Shown piece after piece: positions 55,001 to 64,000 of a DNA stretch of 64,000 nt (positions are counted from its first letter, which is position 1; every line of letters starts with the position of its first letter). A program made the position numbers and the translations under genes. The DNA comes from Strigops habroptila (lineage: Eukaryota; Chordata; Aves; Psittaciformes; Psittacidae). The DNA lies in the NCBI RefSeq assembly GCF_004027225.2, contig NC_046358.1, positions 505,001 through 569,000 of the forward strand, given 5' to 3'. A model generated the notes under the pieces. The model had not been told where the DNA came from. It saw nothing but the letters and a program-made list of their open reading frames with translations, and did not search any database.

Positions 55001-58000
55001 GAAAAGACCTTTAAGATCATCAAGTCCAACCATTACCCCAGGACTTCCAGGTGACTTATTCTCTGTCCTCAGCTCTTCAGCTCTAGACCATGCAAAATGA
55101 GTTCTCTCAGGTATCTCTTGTCACTACCTCAACCTACTCCCTGCCTCATCCTCTTGTACACAGTCTGGCTTCCCAGCCACCGGCACCACATTCTTGTGTT
55201 GAAGCTTCACTAATCTCATTCTGATTTAAGCTGCCCTCGCTTCCTATCCTCTGCTCCCTCTGGGTTACTCCTATTTTTGTCTGAATCCACCCCCATGTTT
55301 GCTCCCACTCCGTGCAGCTCCTTCCCTGCTCTGCTTCAGAAACCAGCCGGAGACCTACAGTTCTCATGGCAACACACTCACTACTCATCCGCTTCCGAGC
55401 TGTGTCTGCTCCCTGCCTGGGGTAGTCAGCCAGGAGCTGAGCACCAAAGCCTTCAGCTAAAGGGCAGCTGCACACTAACTAGGACCAGGGAGGCTTTGGA
55501 AGCAGTTTCCAGGTCAAAGGCAGGCTGGTTGTTGAAAAGCCCTGCTGTGGGGATGCAGTAAAAGGCAAGATACTGGCCTCCACAGTCTTGGTTGGCTTGT
55601 ATTCTTCTGCAGCAGTGGGTGCACGTTGTCCAGCAGTTCCTGGAGAGCTGCTGGAGCCAAAGAGGTGAGTTATGCTTGAATTATAAACACCGTGGATTGG
55701 CCACTGTTACTCCAGGCTATTGAGAGCAATGACCGGTTGATTGCTGCAGCTCTGAACGGTTCAAGGCACACAACAGCTCTACAGTGCTGTGAAGAGCATG
55801 TTTTGCCACTACAACAGCATGAAGCGCTTGCCATTCCATTCAGCTGGATTAAAGTGCTGAGGAAAGCCTGTGTCTGGCACTCTTGCATCTTTCCTAGCTC
55901 CTTTGAGGTTTCATGGAGTTGGTTTCATGTTATCTGACTTTACAGCCTGATGTGAATCTAGTAGGTTAAGAGCCATCTGTGCCTTCTCTGCAATGCCTCT
56001 GGGCACTTTGCTGTAGCTGGCTTCCAAAGCTTGTGGTTATCTGGGGGCCTGGAGGTTTTAAGAGCCCTGGTATCTAATCTAGCTATGAAAAAGGTCAGAA
56101 TTGGTCACCCAGTGATTCCTGCAGTGTCCTTTTAACAGTTTGCCCCAATGCTGCCTTAAATGCTTTTAGTTTGGTAGAGCCTTTCCCATCCTGTCCCCTG
56201 GGAAGATAAAGTCCCAGCCCAGGAGAGCAGAGCCACACTGCTTCCCCACCCTCAGAAGAGCCTCAAGTGCCAGAGAGGGTCCACCTTGGTGGCTACAGAT
56301 AAGGGACCTGTGTTCTTAGTGCCTGGGCTCTTTCTGGCTTGCTCCCAATGAAATGAGGCAACAAGACGCTTCCAGTTACAGATACATTTATTCTTCCATA
56401 TCTGTACAGCTGATAGATCAGTGCATGCTTCAAGCAGCAGTAGCTAGAGAAAGTTCCTCTCCTGCTAGTAGGATAAATAAACTGCTGTTGCTGTATTATG
56501 AGCCTGTGTGGATGCTTACCTGTTTCCAGGCTGGGAGTGCCAACTGCACTTGAATTAGGGGAAAAGAAACCCACAAGGAAGAAGAAAAGGAAGAACAGCT
56601 TTGATTTCATTCACATCCAAATGTGGCAGGAGAAGAAAGACCAGTTTGTGTCTCTGACCCTTGCCGTAACTATGGCTTTGAGATGCAATGCTACTGTCTC
56701 CTTGCAAGCTGCCTGCTTATCCGCAGATGGTGTTGCCGTATCCCTTTCTGTCCATGCTCTGCAGTGTCACAGCCACATCCCCAAAACAAGTCTTTTGCCA
56801 AACACTGCCATTGTTCCACAAGGAGGAGATGCACAGTCAGGAGTGGGAAATTCCCAGTGTGGAGAATGGGAACTTGCCCACAAGGTTCCAGCAGACAATG
56901 CTGTCATCTGAGCAGAGAGCCTGCGAGCTCTGCTCCGAAGGACTCCGTGGCAAGGACAGGAACAGGGGCAGTCTGTGATGGGTAAGGCGAGAACAACAGA
57001 ACAGGCCACACACAACAGGAATGCTGCAGCATCCTTCCTCCTGCTAGGACTGGAGAAACTGGCAGCAGCAGTAAAGAAATGGGATATGTTAAGTGATAAA
57101 TACCTTCAAATGGTGTAATCTCTCGGATTCTGTTTCCTGAGGGTCTGCAGAACATCCTCGAGAAGCGATAGCCCCAAATCCACTTTGAAGGACAGGAAGG
57201 GGTCAGACAGGTCAGAAAGAGTGGTGCCATTCTGGGAACCTGTCTCTGAGGTCCCATAGTCTGTAGCCTGGTCCTTGTGGGATTGAGTTTGAGTGGCTTT
57301 GTGGTATTGATGAGAAGCATCAGAAAAGGAGATGTCAGAGTGAGAATCTGTGTGGTCGATGATGTTGGGGCAGCTAGAACTGTCCAGGTACAGCCGGGGA
57401 GGCTTGGGGGGGGCTTGTGCCTTGGCTAGGTTTTGTTCACTCTGGCATGACAGGTAATCAGACTTGTCCTTCAGATCCCTCAAGCATTCCCTCTTCTGGC
57501 ACTGTCCATCACTGTCCAGAGTGTGGCTGTTCTGATTGAGGAGGATGACTTGGTTACCCAGCTTTTTGTGTCTCCTGAGAGAGAAACGTCTGAAGAACGT
57601 TGTGGATTTGATGGACCCTCTCCGCCAAGTATCCATGCTGACGAGAGGAGCAGGAGGAAACTGCTGACTCTTCACAGTCAGGTGCTGGACTCAAGTCGCA
57701 GGATCAGCAGCAAGCGGCACAACAGGAACAACCTCTTCCTTCCCTGTTCCTGTAGCTGGAAGGAAAACAGAGAGGCTGGTATTGCAGGAAATGCAAACTT
57801 CCCACTATCTCCCTGTGCTAAGGAGCAATTGGCCTGCCTTGGCTATGGAGGAGTCTCCTTCAGTGGAGAAGCAGTCTCCTTCTTCAGTGGAGAAGGAATG
57901 GTGATGTCTGAGCTTATTAAATCTGAGCTGCAGGAACAAGCTGGTGAAGAATAGCAAAGGCACACAGTCACCATGAGAACAGATTTAATCTAGCATCTAG

Positions 58001-60493
58001 AACAGAAGGGCACTGGGGTACCATGGTAACCAGCCACCTTCTCCATGCAGGGCACAGTGTAAAAATCTCAGTGGGTGGTTGGGAAGGGAGACGGTGACTC
58101 AGTCGTGCTGAAGGAAACCAAAGAAACAGTCAAAGAGGAATCTGAACCACGACAAAATGCAGGTGTAAAAGGCAAACATCAGGAAAACTGAATGTAAAAT
58201 AGACTTACACTGTGGTGGAGCAGCACCTCAGTCCAACAGGCGGAGAGGAGAGGCTGCTGAAGCACTCAGAGAACTGAGGCTACCACGTTCACCAGCGCTG
58301 GAATGTTGGAAGAAGCAAGTCCAGGAACAGTTCAGCCAGGTTGGACCCGGAATGCTGAAAATCCCCAATGCCTCCTTCTCTTCATGTGCCTCCTGTCACT
58401 GCTTCCAGGCTGCAGTTCCTTCTGCGTGTGGATTTGTTTTGAGCCAAGCCCTTGCTGAGTCAGCCACGTCAGAAACTGGGTTTTACACTATTGGTAATTG
58501 CCAGGATTGCAGGAAGTAGGTGTGTGGAGTGGCAAAGCATCAGCCCACGCGCTCCCGAGGAGAACACGAGCTCCCTCCGCGGCGCCCGGGCTGCTGGAGA
58601 ACTGTCACCATGGACTTGGAGCCCATCTTGCATCAGACTGTTCCTTCTCTTGGTGCTGTCCCTCCTGCTGCTTCTGCTGGCTTCTTGTCTGAGCAGAGCT
58701 CCCAAAGGAGCCTGGAAATCATCTCTTGTCTGTTTTAAATGTAAATCCAGAGTGTGAGGTGGTGATTCAGGTTTGGGTGGTGATTCATCTGCATGAGCCT
58801 CATGTAGGTTACTTCATTCAGCCCAGCAAGCGACAGTGTTTGTGGTTGGTGGTCAGGAACTTTGAAGCAGCCCAGTTCTGCCACCGAGGGCTGATACAAT
58901 CTGCTGCTTTCCCAGACACTCTGAAGACCTGTGCTGAGCAGTACTGAAGGGTTATTTCATTCATGCAGCTCCTAAGATACCAATTATGGCATATTAGTCT
59001 CTTCATTTCCCAGTCTGAGTTTCTCATCTATTGTGGGCTTCTCTTTTCTCCTCCCAGCCAGACACTGCAGCTGGAGGAGCCACTTTGCTGGCACATGACA
59101 GCAAATTTGCACTTGCCCCATTTTCATGCAGAATCTTACTTAGCTATTCTATTGCCTTTTCATCCCTTCTCTTTGCTGTTTAAATGTCCTTAAACCACCA
59201 GTAGATCTAGTAAAATGAACATGAGATTTACTTCTTTTCATTCACCTTCTGTGAAGATGCTTTTATTTCTACCTGAGCTGTCAGGCAAATGAGCTGGATG
59301 TTTCCAAGCATTGCAGAGCTTTGCATACATCCAAAATAGTCAAGCCACCTACTGATGTTCAGTGGCTTCTGAAAGCAGAGTGCCAAACCCACCACTTTGC
59401 TCTGCAGTAGCTGCTGTCATCTGCTGCCTACATTGATTAGGTAGAGTCTGCAATCAACTTGCTTGATGTGACAGTTGCTGCCACACACAGAAGAAAAGGC
59501 TCCAAGAGCTTTTGAGAACTCGACCACACTTGGATCAGGTTTGGGAACATACCTGCTGGTTTTCCTGCTGCAGCCGCTGCCATGACTAAACCACAGAAGG
59601 GTTCAATGGTGGTGTTTTTATGGCATTAGCCTTTGTAACGGGTGAAGTGTACACTGGACTTTGTGCCCCAGTGTTGGACCTGCAGAGCAAGCTCATCATC
59701 CAAAATAACCTGCCCCAGCGAAGCAGAGCCATGCTTCCCATCCAACCTTAGAGCAGCTCAGAACAGCCTTCCAGACCTCAGAGCAGCTTCCAGTATCTGA
59801 AGGGGGGTACAAGGATGCTGGAGAGGGACTCTTCATCAGTGATAGGACAAGGGGTGGTGGGTTTAAACTGAAACAGGGGAGATTGAGATGAGCTCTTAGG
59901 CAGAAGCTCTTCCCTGTGAGGGTGCTGAGGCGCTGGCACAGGGTGCCCAGAGAAGCTGTGGCTGCCCCAGCCCTGGCAGTGTTCAAGGCCAGGTTGGACA
60001 CAGGGGCTTGGAGCAACCTGCTCTAGTGGAAGGTGTCCCTGCCCGTGGCACGGGGGTGGGACTGGAGGAGCTTTAAGGTCCCTTCATTCCAAACCAGCCT
60101 TGATCCTATCATTATAACCTTGTTGTGAGCAGGGAGTAGCTCCAGTTGCAAGCATGTAACTGGGGCTCCCAGTCTGTCCCGCTCACTGTCTCACAGCAGC
60201 ACTGTTTAGACACAGCCTGTTTCCTGTAGGCCAGGCAGCTTTCACACCTTGCCCCATTTCCCTGGGGCCCCACTGCTATGAACCACCCCCTGACTTTAAT
60301 GTGCATGTTGTGAGTGTGGTTCATGGAGGTGGGGGGGTGTCCTCAACAGTCTGTGTTTGTTTTGTGCCCCCAGGAATCAGTGGTATCAGAACGGGACTAT
60401 GAGAGCCTGGTGATGATGAGGATGCGCCAAGCAGCAGAGAGGCAGCAGCTTATTGCACAGCTCAAGCGGGAAGAGGAGGAGTCTCACACCTAA
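43091..60493 (+). CDS. DNAJC17: DnaJ heat shock protein family member C17
   Basis: Eleven exons join to 310 codons plus TAA: 43091-43168, 45203-45272, 46462-46520, 48582-48669, 49052-49134, 49574-49670, 51075-51124, 51626-51703, 52337-52417, 53212-53340, 60374-60493. All have GT-AG borders and matching phases. The protein opens [17 protein letters not shown] and has a J domain (about residues 11-75) with HPD at 39-41. A charged, probably coiled-coil, Lys/Glu/Gln-rich middle follows (about 75-165), then an RRM (about 176-255, with YGDVLNLV and [10 protein letters not shown]). The conserved tail [20 protein letters not shown] closes it. Human DNAJC17 is 304 aa with the same order. It is a nuclear J-protein associated with the spliceosome. 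The start sits in a CpG promoter with ZNF143-type sites. The donor of exon 6 is duplicated 20 bp downstream. A gene on the other strand lies in intron 10. Confidence 0.97.
43871..43975 (+). repeat. Three-copy 35-bp tandem repeat in DNAJC17 intron 1
   Basis: Units of 34-35 bp containing gaaggagatgaaagacttgg start at 43871, 43905 and 43940 and differ at about two positions. It is a minisatellite-like array with no coding content. Confidence 0.95.
44950..44983. repeat. Perfect 34-bp palindrome in DNAJC17 intron 1
   Basis: The sequence from TTTCTGTCAGGCATTC to its exact complement is a perfect inverted repeat without a spacer, centred on CATG at 44966/44967. A shorter partial copy (gagacagaaacc) follows directly. 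Confidence 0.95.
46529..47072 (+). mobile_element. CR1 LINE 3' fragment, second subfamily, next to DNAJC17 exon 3
   Basis: This 544-bp copy begins 8 bases after the donor of exon 3 (46520/46521) with ctgtactgggcactggtggg and ends GATTCTAGGATTCTATG. Confidence 0.88.
49661..49700 (+). repeat. 20-bp tandem duplication spanning the DNAJC17 exon 6 donor
   Basis: The 20-bp unit cacttccaaggtgagagcag occurs twice back to back (49661-49680 and 49681-49700), so the exon end and the donor AAG/GTGAG are duplicated. The first donor (after 49670) keeps the frame with exon 7; the second (after 49690) would shift it. Confidence 0.95.
50654..50882 (-). mobile_element. CR1 LINE 3' fragment, second subfamily
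   Basis: Reverse copy from catagaatcctagaaccaac to ctcagctccatctaaacctc. Confidence 0.87.
54976..55041 (-). mobile_element. CR1 LINE 3' end, short, second subfamily
   Basis: It has agaatcatagaatcaaccag followed by gttggaaaagacctttaaga. Confidence 0.8.
57106..57636 (-). CDS. C15orf62: C15orf62 homologue, nested in DNAJC17 intron 10
   Basis: A single-exon frame of 176 codons starts [20 protein letters not shown], matching the start of human C15orf62 (METWRKGS...), and has nearly the same length (175 aa). An in-frame ATG 13 codons upstream exists but lies outside the conserved part. Conserved blocks are [17 protein letters not shown] in the middle and [20 protein letters not shown] near the end. 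The latter resembles the C-terminal segment of Cdc42 effector (BORG/CDC42EP) proteins. I do not see a CRIB motif, so a Cdc42 link is inference. It lies antisense within the 7-kb last intron of DNAJC17, the same arrangement as in human 15q15. Function is poorly known; the human protein is annotated as mitochondrial. Confidence 0.9.
   Translation of the reverse strand: MDTWRRGSIKSTTFFRRFSLRRHKKLGNQVILLNQNSHTLDSDGQCQKRECLRDLKDKSDYLSCQSEQNLAKAQAPPKPPRLYLDSSSCPNIIDHTDSHSDISFSDASHQYHKATQTQSHKDQATDYGTSETGSQNGTTLSDLSDPFLSFKVDLGLSLLEDVLQTLRKQNPRDYTI
59773..60112 (+). mobile_element. CR1 LINE 3' fragment
   Basis: It runs from agacctcagagcagcttcca (as in the copy at 18880) to the worn 3' end near tgatcctatcatt. 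Confidence 0.87.
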
Positions 60494-60561
60494 CATGAGA
60501 GAGGATGGATTCTCCCACCCCAGCATTCTGCATTTCCAAAGCTGCTTCTTAATTTAAAGTC

Positions 60562-60567
60562 AATAAA
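60562..60567 (+). terminator. DNAJC17: Poly(A) signal AATAAA, DNAJC17
   Basis: The canonical hexamer lies 69 bases after the DNAJC17 stop, giving a short 3' UTR that ends just before a CR1 insertion at about 60607. Confidence 0.75.
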
Positions 60568-60606
60568 CCTCCTTTTATAAGCTGTTGTAGGAATAGGGCT
60601 TGTTGA

Positions 60607-61006
60607 CAGGCTGAGAGAGCTGGGCTGGGGCAGCCTGGAGAAGAGAAGGCTCCTTAAGGGGAGACCTCAGAGCAGCTCCAGTGCCTAAAGGGGCTCCAGG
60701 AAACCTGCAGAGGGGCTTTGGGCAAGGGCCTGTAGGGACAGGCCAAGGGGAATGGCTTTAACCTGCCAGAGGGGAGACTGAGATGAGCTCTGAGGCAGAA
60801 GCTCTTCCCTGTGAGGGTGCTGAGGCGCTGGCACAGGGTGCCCAGAGAAGCTGTGGCTGCCCCATCCCTGGCAGTGTTCAAGGCCAGGTTGGACACAGGG
60901 GCTTGGAGCAACCTGCTCTAGTGGAAGGTGTCCCTGCCCGTGGCAGGGGGTTGGAGCTGAAGGAGCTTTAAGCTCCCTTCAACCCAAACCAGTCTGGGAT
61001 TCTATG
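60607..61006 (+). mobile_element. CR1 LINE 3' fragment between DNAJC17 and GCHFR
   Basis: It starts aggctgagagagctgggctg and ends ATTCTATG, and separates the two convergent genes. Confidence 0.9.
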
Positions 61007-61270
61007 AATAGAAACTCTCAGTGACTGCAGCCATTACCCCTTTCCATAGGTGGGGTCATGGCTGTGTAAGTGTATTAACGTGTTGTTTTGTGTACTCAGA
61101 GCTGGTGTCTCCTCACAGAGGGTGGGGGGCGAGAGGTGCTGTCAGAACACCAAACCCTGGAGCTGCTTTTAATCCCTGTGAGTTTCCTCGGGAGCTGTGC
61201 ATCCAGGAGGCTTTGGCAACAACTGTTCAAAACAACACACAGGAAGACATTGGTCTCTTCAGAGAAATGG

Positions 61271-61960
61271 TTTATTGGTGTTACCCCTTCAACAGGATTG
61301 ATCCAGTCCCAAACCATCCAGCACTGCTGCTAAGGTGACAGACCTGTACCTTAAGTCTTCATGAGACCTTTCTCTGCTGCTCTAAGGCTATTTTGGGGAC
61401 AATGTGTAACACTTGAATGGCCTCCGGGGGCTGATGGTGCTGCTGACTACAACGTCATGTAGGAGAGAAACCACCTTGCTGCCTGTGAAGGGATGCTCAG
61501 TGTGGGTTCTGCACTTCCTGCTTGCGTTTTGGGGATGAGCTGGTTTCCCACCCATGCTTGGCTGCCTCTATGGCCTGGGAGAAGATGTGCCCTGACCTCA
61601 GGTCAGCCCGAGGAGCAGGCAGGTCTGTATTGAGCTCCCTCCAGTGCATGCTAAAGAGATGATTAAAATGTGAAAAGATGATGGTATTTGCCAGGCTGCC
61701 ACTCAGATGAATGTAGAGATGGAGCCAGCTCTTCTCTGGCCTGATTGCACTGGGCTGGGCTCACCTCCCCCTGGCCTTGCCTAATGGCAGGGGTGACAGG
61801 GTCCCCTTGGGTCACGTTTTGCCTCTCACTGCTCCTCCCCTGCGCCCGAGTGCCTGGAGTCTGGGACAGAAAGGAATGAAGGGGGAAGGTTTGCTGTCAG
61901 TCCTGTGTGAGATGAGCCCCCGCAGGATGTGGTCCGGGTGGAATGCTGAAGTCTTCCTGG
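61271..61960 (-). other. GCHFR: GCHFR 3' UTR with poly(A) signal
   Basis: Downstream of the GCHFR stop on the minus strand, AATAAA occurs at 61271-61276 (TTTATT on the plus strand). No gene is seen between. The end of the UTR is inferred from this hexamer. The GCHFR and DNAJC17 transcripts would end about 700 bp apart, separated by one CR1. Confidence 0.55.
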
Positions 61961-62084
61961 CTATTCCTTGTGGAGGCACCACACCAGGGTCTGCCCCACG
62001 CCGGTCATGCTCACCACGCGGTAGCCGCAGCTCTCCAGCTTGTTCAGGACGACACGTGGAGCATCGTTCACGTAGTACTCCCAG
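61961..62084 (-). CDS. GCHFR: GTP cyclohydrolase I feedback regulator, last coding exon
   Basis: The minus-strand exon begins after a pyrimidine-rich stretch ending CTGCAG. It encodes WEYYVNDAPRVVLNKLESCG and then YRVVSMTGVGQTLVWCLHKE with a stop, nearly identical to the C-terminus of GFRP. The protein (about 84 aa) forms pentamers that bind GTP cyclohydrolase I and convey phenylalanine activation and tetrahydrobiopterin inhibition of BH4 synthesis. The first base completes the Phe codon before Trp. The two upstream exons were not found to the right and probably lie beyond 64000. The gene faces DNAJC17 tail-to-tail, as in human. Confidence 0.95.
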
Positions 62085-63629
62085 CTGCAGCAGGGAAGGG
62101 GGAGAAACCTCATCAGGTGAGGGAAGAGGTGACACTTTCCTTGTGGAAGTGGCTCTGCCTTGATACCAAACCCATGTCCAGCTGTAGGACTGTGCTGCCC
62201 ATCACCTGCAGGATGCAGTGTTGGGGTTAACCAGATGGGGAAGGTCAAACCCGCCCCAGGCTGCCCACCCAAGGGGAAAGCCTGTTGAAAGCATCATGTT
62301 CAATTGAGATGTGGTTTGGGCACCATGGTCCAAAGCCAGTGCTGCTCAGTTACCTGGGCTGGAACTGCAGTAGAGAGGGTTCACAAGTGTTCAGAGCTGG
62401 GAATTCATGGGAAAAGAGGAAAATCTTAGCAAAGTGGGGAAGAATGGCTGAGGTGTTCCTAAGGAGTGAAACCCCGATGTTCTGCCTATGTCAGAGCATG
62501 TCGGTGAGTTGGGTGGTTTTGAGAGCCTTTGCCTGGAATTTGGGGATTGGGGAAAAATGCTGCCTTCAGCCAAGCCTTTGAAAACCAGGAATCATCAGCC
62601 GTCAGCTGAGCTGCCAGATAGGAGGAGCTGGAGCTGCTCAGCCCCAGCAGTTAAGACCAAGGAGGAACCAACACTCAGGATCCTTGTCCAGGTTTTGTTC
62701 CTCCAGGGTTGTGCTGGCTCCGGGTGTTTGGGGCAGGAGCTGCCCTTCCCTCTGCCTGATCTCCAGGCAGAGGACCTGGGACTGCACCCACCATCCAGCA
62801 GTTGGGATTGCAGAGCATGGACACAATCTAGGCTGTGGTGGGAAGAAGCAGCAGAGCTGAAACAGCAAGTGTGACCCTCAGTGCTGGAGCTGGCAGCCTT
62901 CCTGCTCCTACAACCATCTCTGGAGGCAGGATTTGAGCACATGGGGTAAGGTTCATGATAGTTTAGCTCTTCTCTGACTCACTGTGCCAGATAAGCTGAT
63001 AATGATGGGCTGCAGCACCACTGGTGATCTTGTTTGGGCACCTTAAAGCCTTTTACCAATTTTCATACCAATAACACACAAAAAGACCCAAAAGCGTTCC
63101 CAGAGTGGCTCCAGCTGAGATTGCAAAGCATTAATGGCATGCTGAGTCCTTTTAAAGCATGAAATAGCACCAAGATGTGAGAGGTTTCTTTTTTAGCTTC
63201 TCAGGACAGACTATACTTTGCTGTAATTACAGATGTGGAGGAGAGATAATGTGTATTATTATAAGTGCCTTTGAAGTCAGTGCTTTCTCCAGGAGCCTTG
63301 CCACATACCCTTCGGATTCACATGGAGCAGTTGGTAAATATTATCCCCATTATGCAGAGGCAGGCACGGGGCAGGATTGTTTGGTACCTGTAGGAGCTAC
63401 AGAACGGGGTGGCTGAGCTAAAAGCAGAAGGAAGCGGAGCTGCCCAGGGCTTTAAGCACAGCTCTGCAATGAGGGAGACAACGACTGCATGTGGTGAGTA
63501 TCGTGTGTGCTGCCATCCCCATCTGAATGGGGATGGAGCAGCTGGGAACATGTGCAGAACCCCTCATCCCAGATGAATGCAGCAGGGAACTGAGGAGTCA
63601 CCCCAGCCTGGAGGCCCCTGCACACCCTT

Positions 63630-63688
63630 AGAATCAGAGAATCAACCAGGTTGGGAAAGACCTTTAAGACCATCAAGTCCAACCATCC
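63630..63688 (-). mobile_element. CR1 LINE 3' end, short, second subfamily
   Basis: It has tagaatcagagaatcaacca followed by ggttgggaaagac. Confidence 0.78.
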
Positions 63689-63975
63689 TTAAGCATGTGG
63701 CCCAGCTGCCCTCCAGATGTGCCAGAACCAGAGACTGGATGAGTGTGCATGGGGTGGGATTGATGGGCAGGAGCGTCCTCCATGCTATGCTGAAGTGTCA
63801 GTAGGTGCTTTAGACCTTAACTCCCAGGATGAACAGGGAGGTGCTGCCTTTCATCTAGGACCAAACAGCGCCAATAGCATCTCTAATCACACAAGATTGT
63901 GAATGATAAATTCATCGTAAGTTCAGGATGGTTGAATTTTTGTGTGTATAAAAGAGGAAAAGATGTTGCACTGGT

Positions 63976-64000
63976 TCAGCCTGGAGAAGGCTCCTTAAGG
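63976..64000 (+). mobile_element. Start of a CR1 fragment cut by the window edge
   Basis: cagcctggagaaggctcctt matches the internal block seen at 10017 and 60630. Confidence 0.6.

Larger units (their letters stand above)
62085..64000 (-). other. GCHFR: Probable GCHFR intron
   Basis: No exon of the expected sequence (methionine-rich N-terminal half of GFRP) was recognised on the minus strand. The stretch holds one minus-strand CR1 end (63630) and the start of a plus-strand CR1 at the window edge. Confidence 0.5.

Noticed and set aside
61777-62163. 128-codon plus-strand frame over the GCHFR exon
   Set aside because: It is antisense to the clearly recognisable GCHFR terminal exon and has no motif of its own.

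Overview
The window is vertebrate nuclear DNA, almost certainly from a bird. Split genes have GT-AG introns. About thirty fragments of CR1 LINE 3' ends occur in both orientations, ending in the typical ATTCTATG-like octamers. The gene families match known vertebrate ones. The CR1 copies look very alike, which fits a bird lineage with recent CR1 activity; the species cannot be read from the sequence. There is no sign of bacterial, plasmid or phage DNA.

Layout from left to right. 1-8315 (+): the 3' exons of a RERG/RASL-type small GTPase whose P-loop exon lies off the left edge, followed by a 3' UTR with AATAAA at 9817. 9.8-18.4 kb: intergenic, only CR1 pieces and simple sequence recognised. 18410-33483 (+): a complete ten-exon GH31-family type II membrane protein (689 aa, MYORG / SITS-binding-protein-like), with the catalytic motif altered. 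35.0-41.5 kb: an accessory block in which two RING/Topors-like genes form inverted arms (35012-36280 minus, 40140-41538 plus) around a two-exon SPATA31-like gene (37044-39169). The left RING lacks its first zinc-ligand pair. The SPATA31-like gene has an in-frame TAG followed by 89 more open codons that end just before a poly(A) signal. 42.7-43.1 kb: a GC-rich promoter with three ZNF143/SBS-type elements. 43091-60493 (+): complete DNAJC17 (11 exons, 310 aa), with the one-exon C15orf62 gene nested antisense in its last intron (57106-57636). 61.0-62.1 kb (minus): the last exon and 3' UTR of GCHFR, tail-to-tail with DNAJC17.

The right third (DNAJC17, C15orf62, GCHFR) keeps the arrangement known from human 15q15. 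The left two thirds do not: next to the DNAJC17 promoter, where mammals have ZFYVE19, lies the RING/SPATA31-like block. The most unusual parts are this inverted-repeat block, the GH31 protein with a changed nucleophile motif, and a 20-bp duplication of a splice donor in DNAJC17. Family assignments rest on motif recognition by eye; no database search was run.
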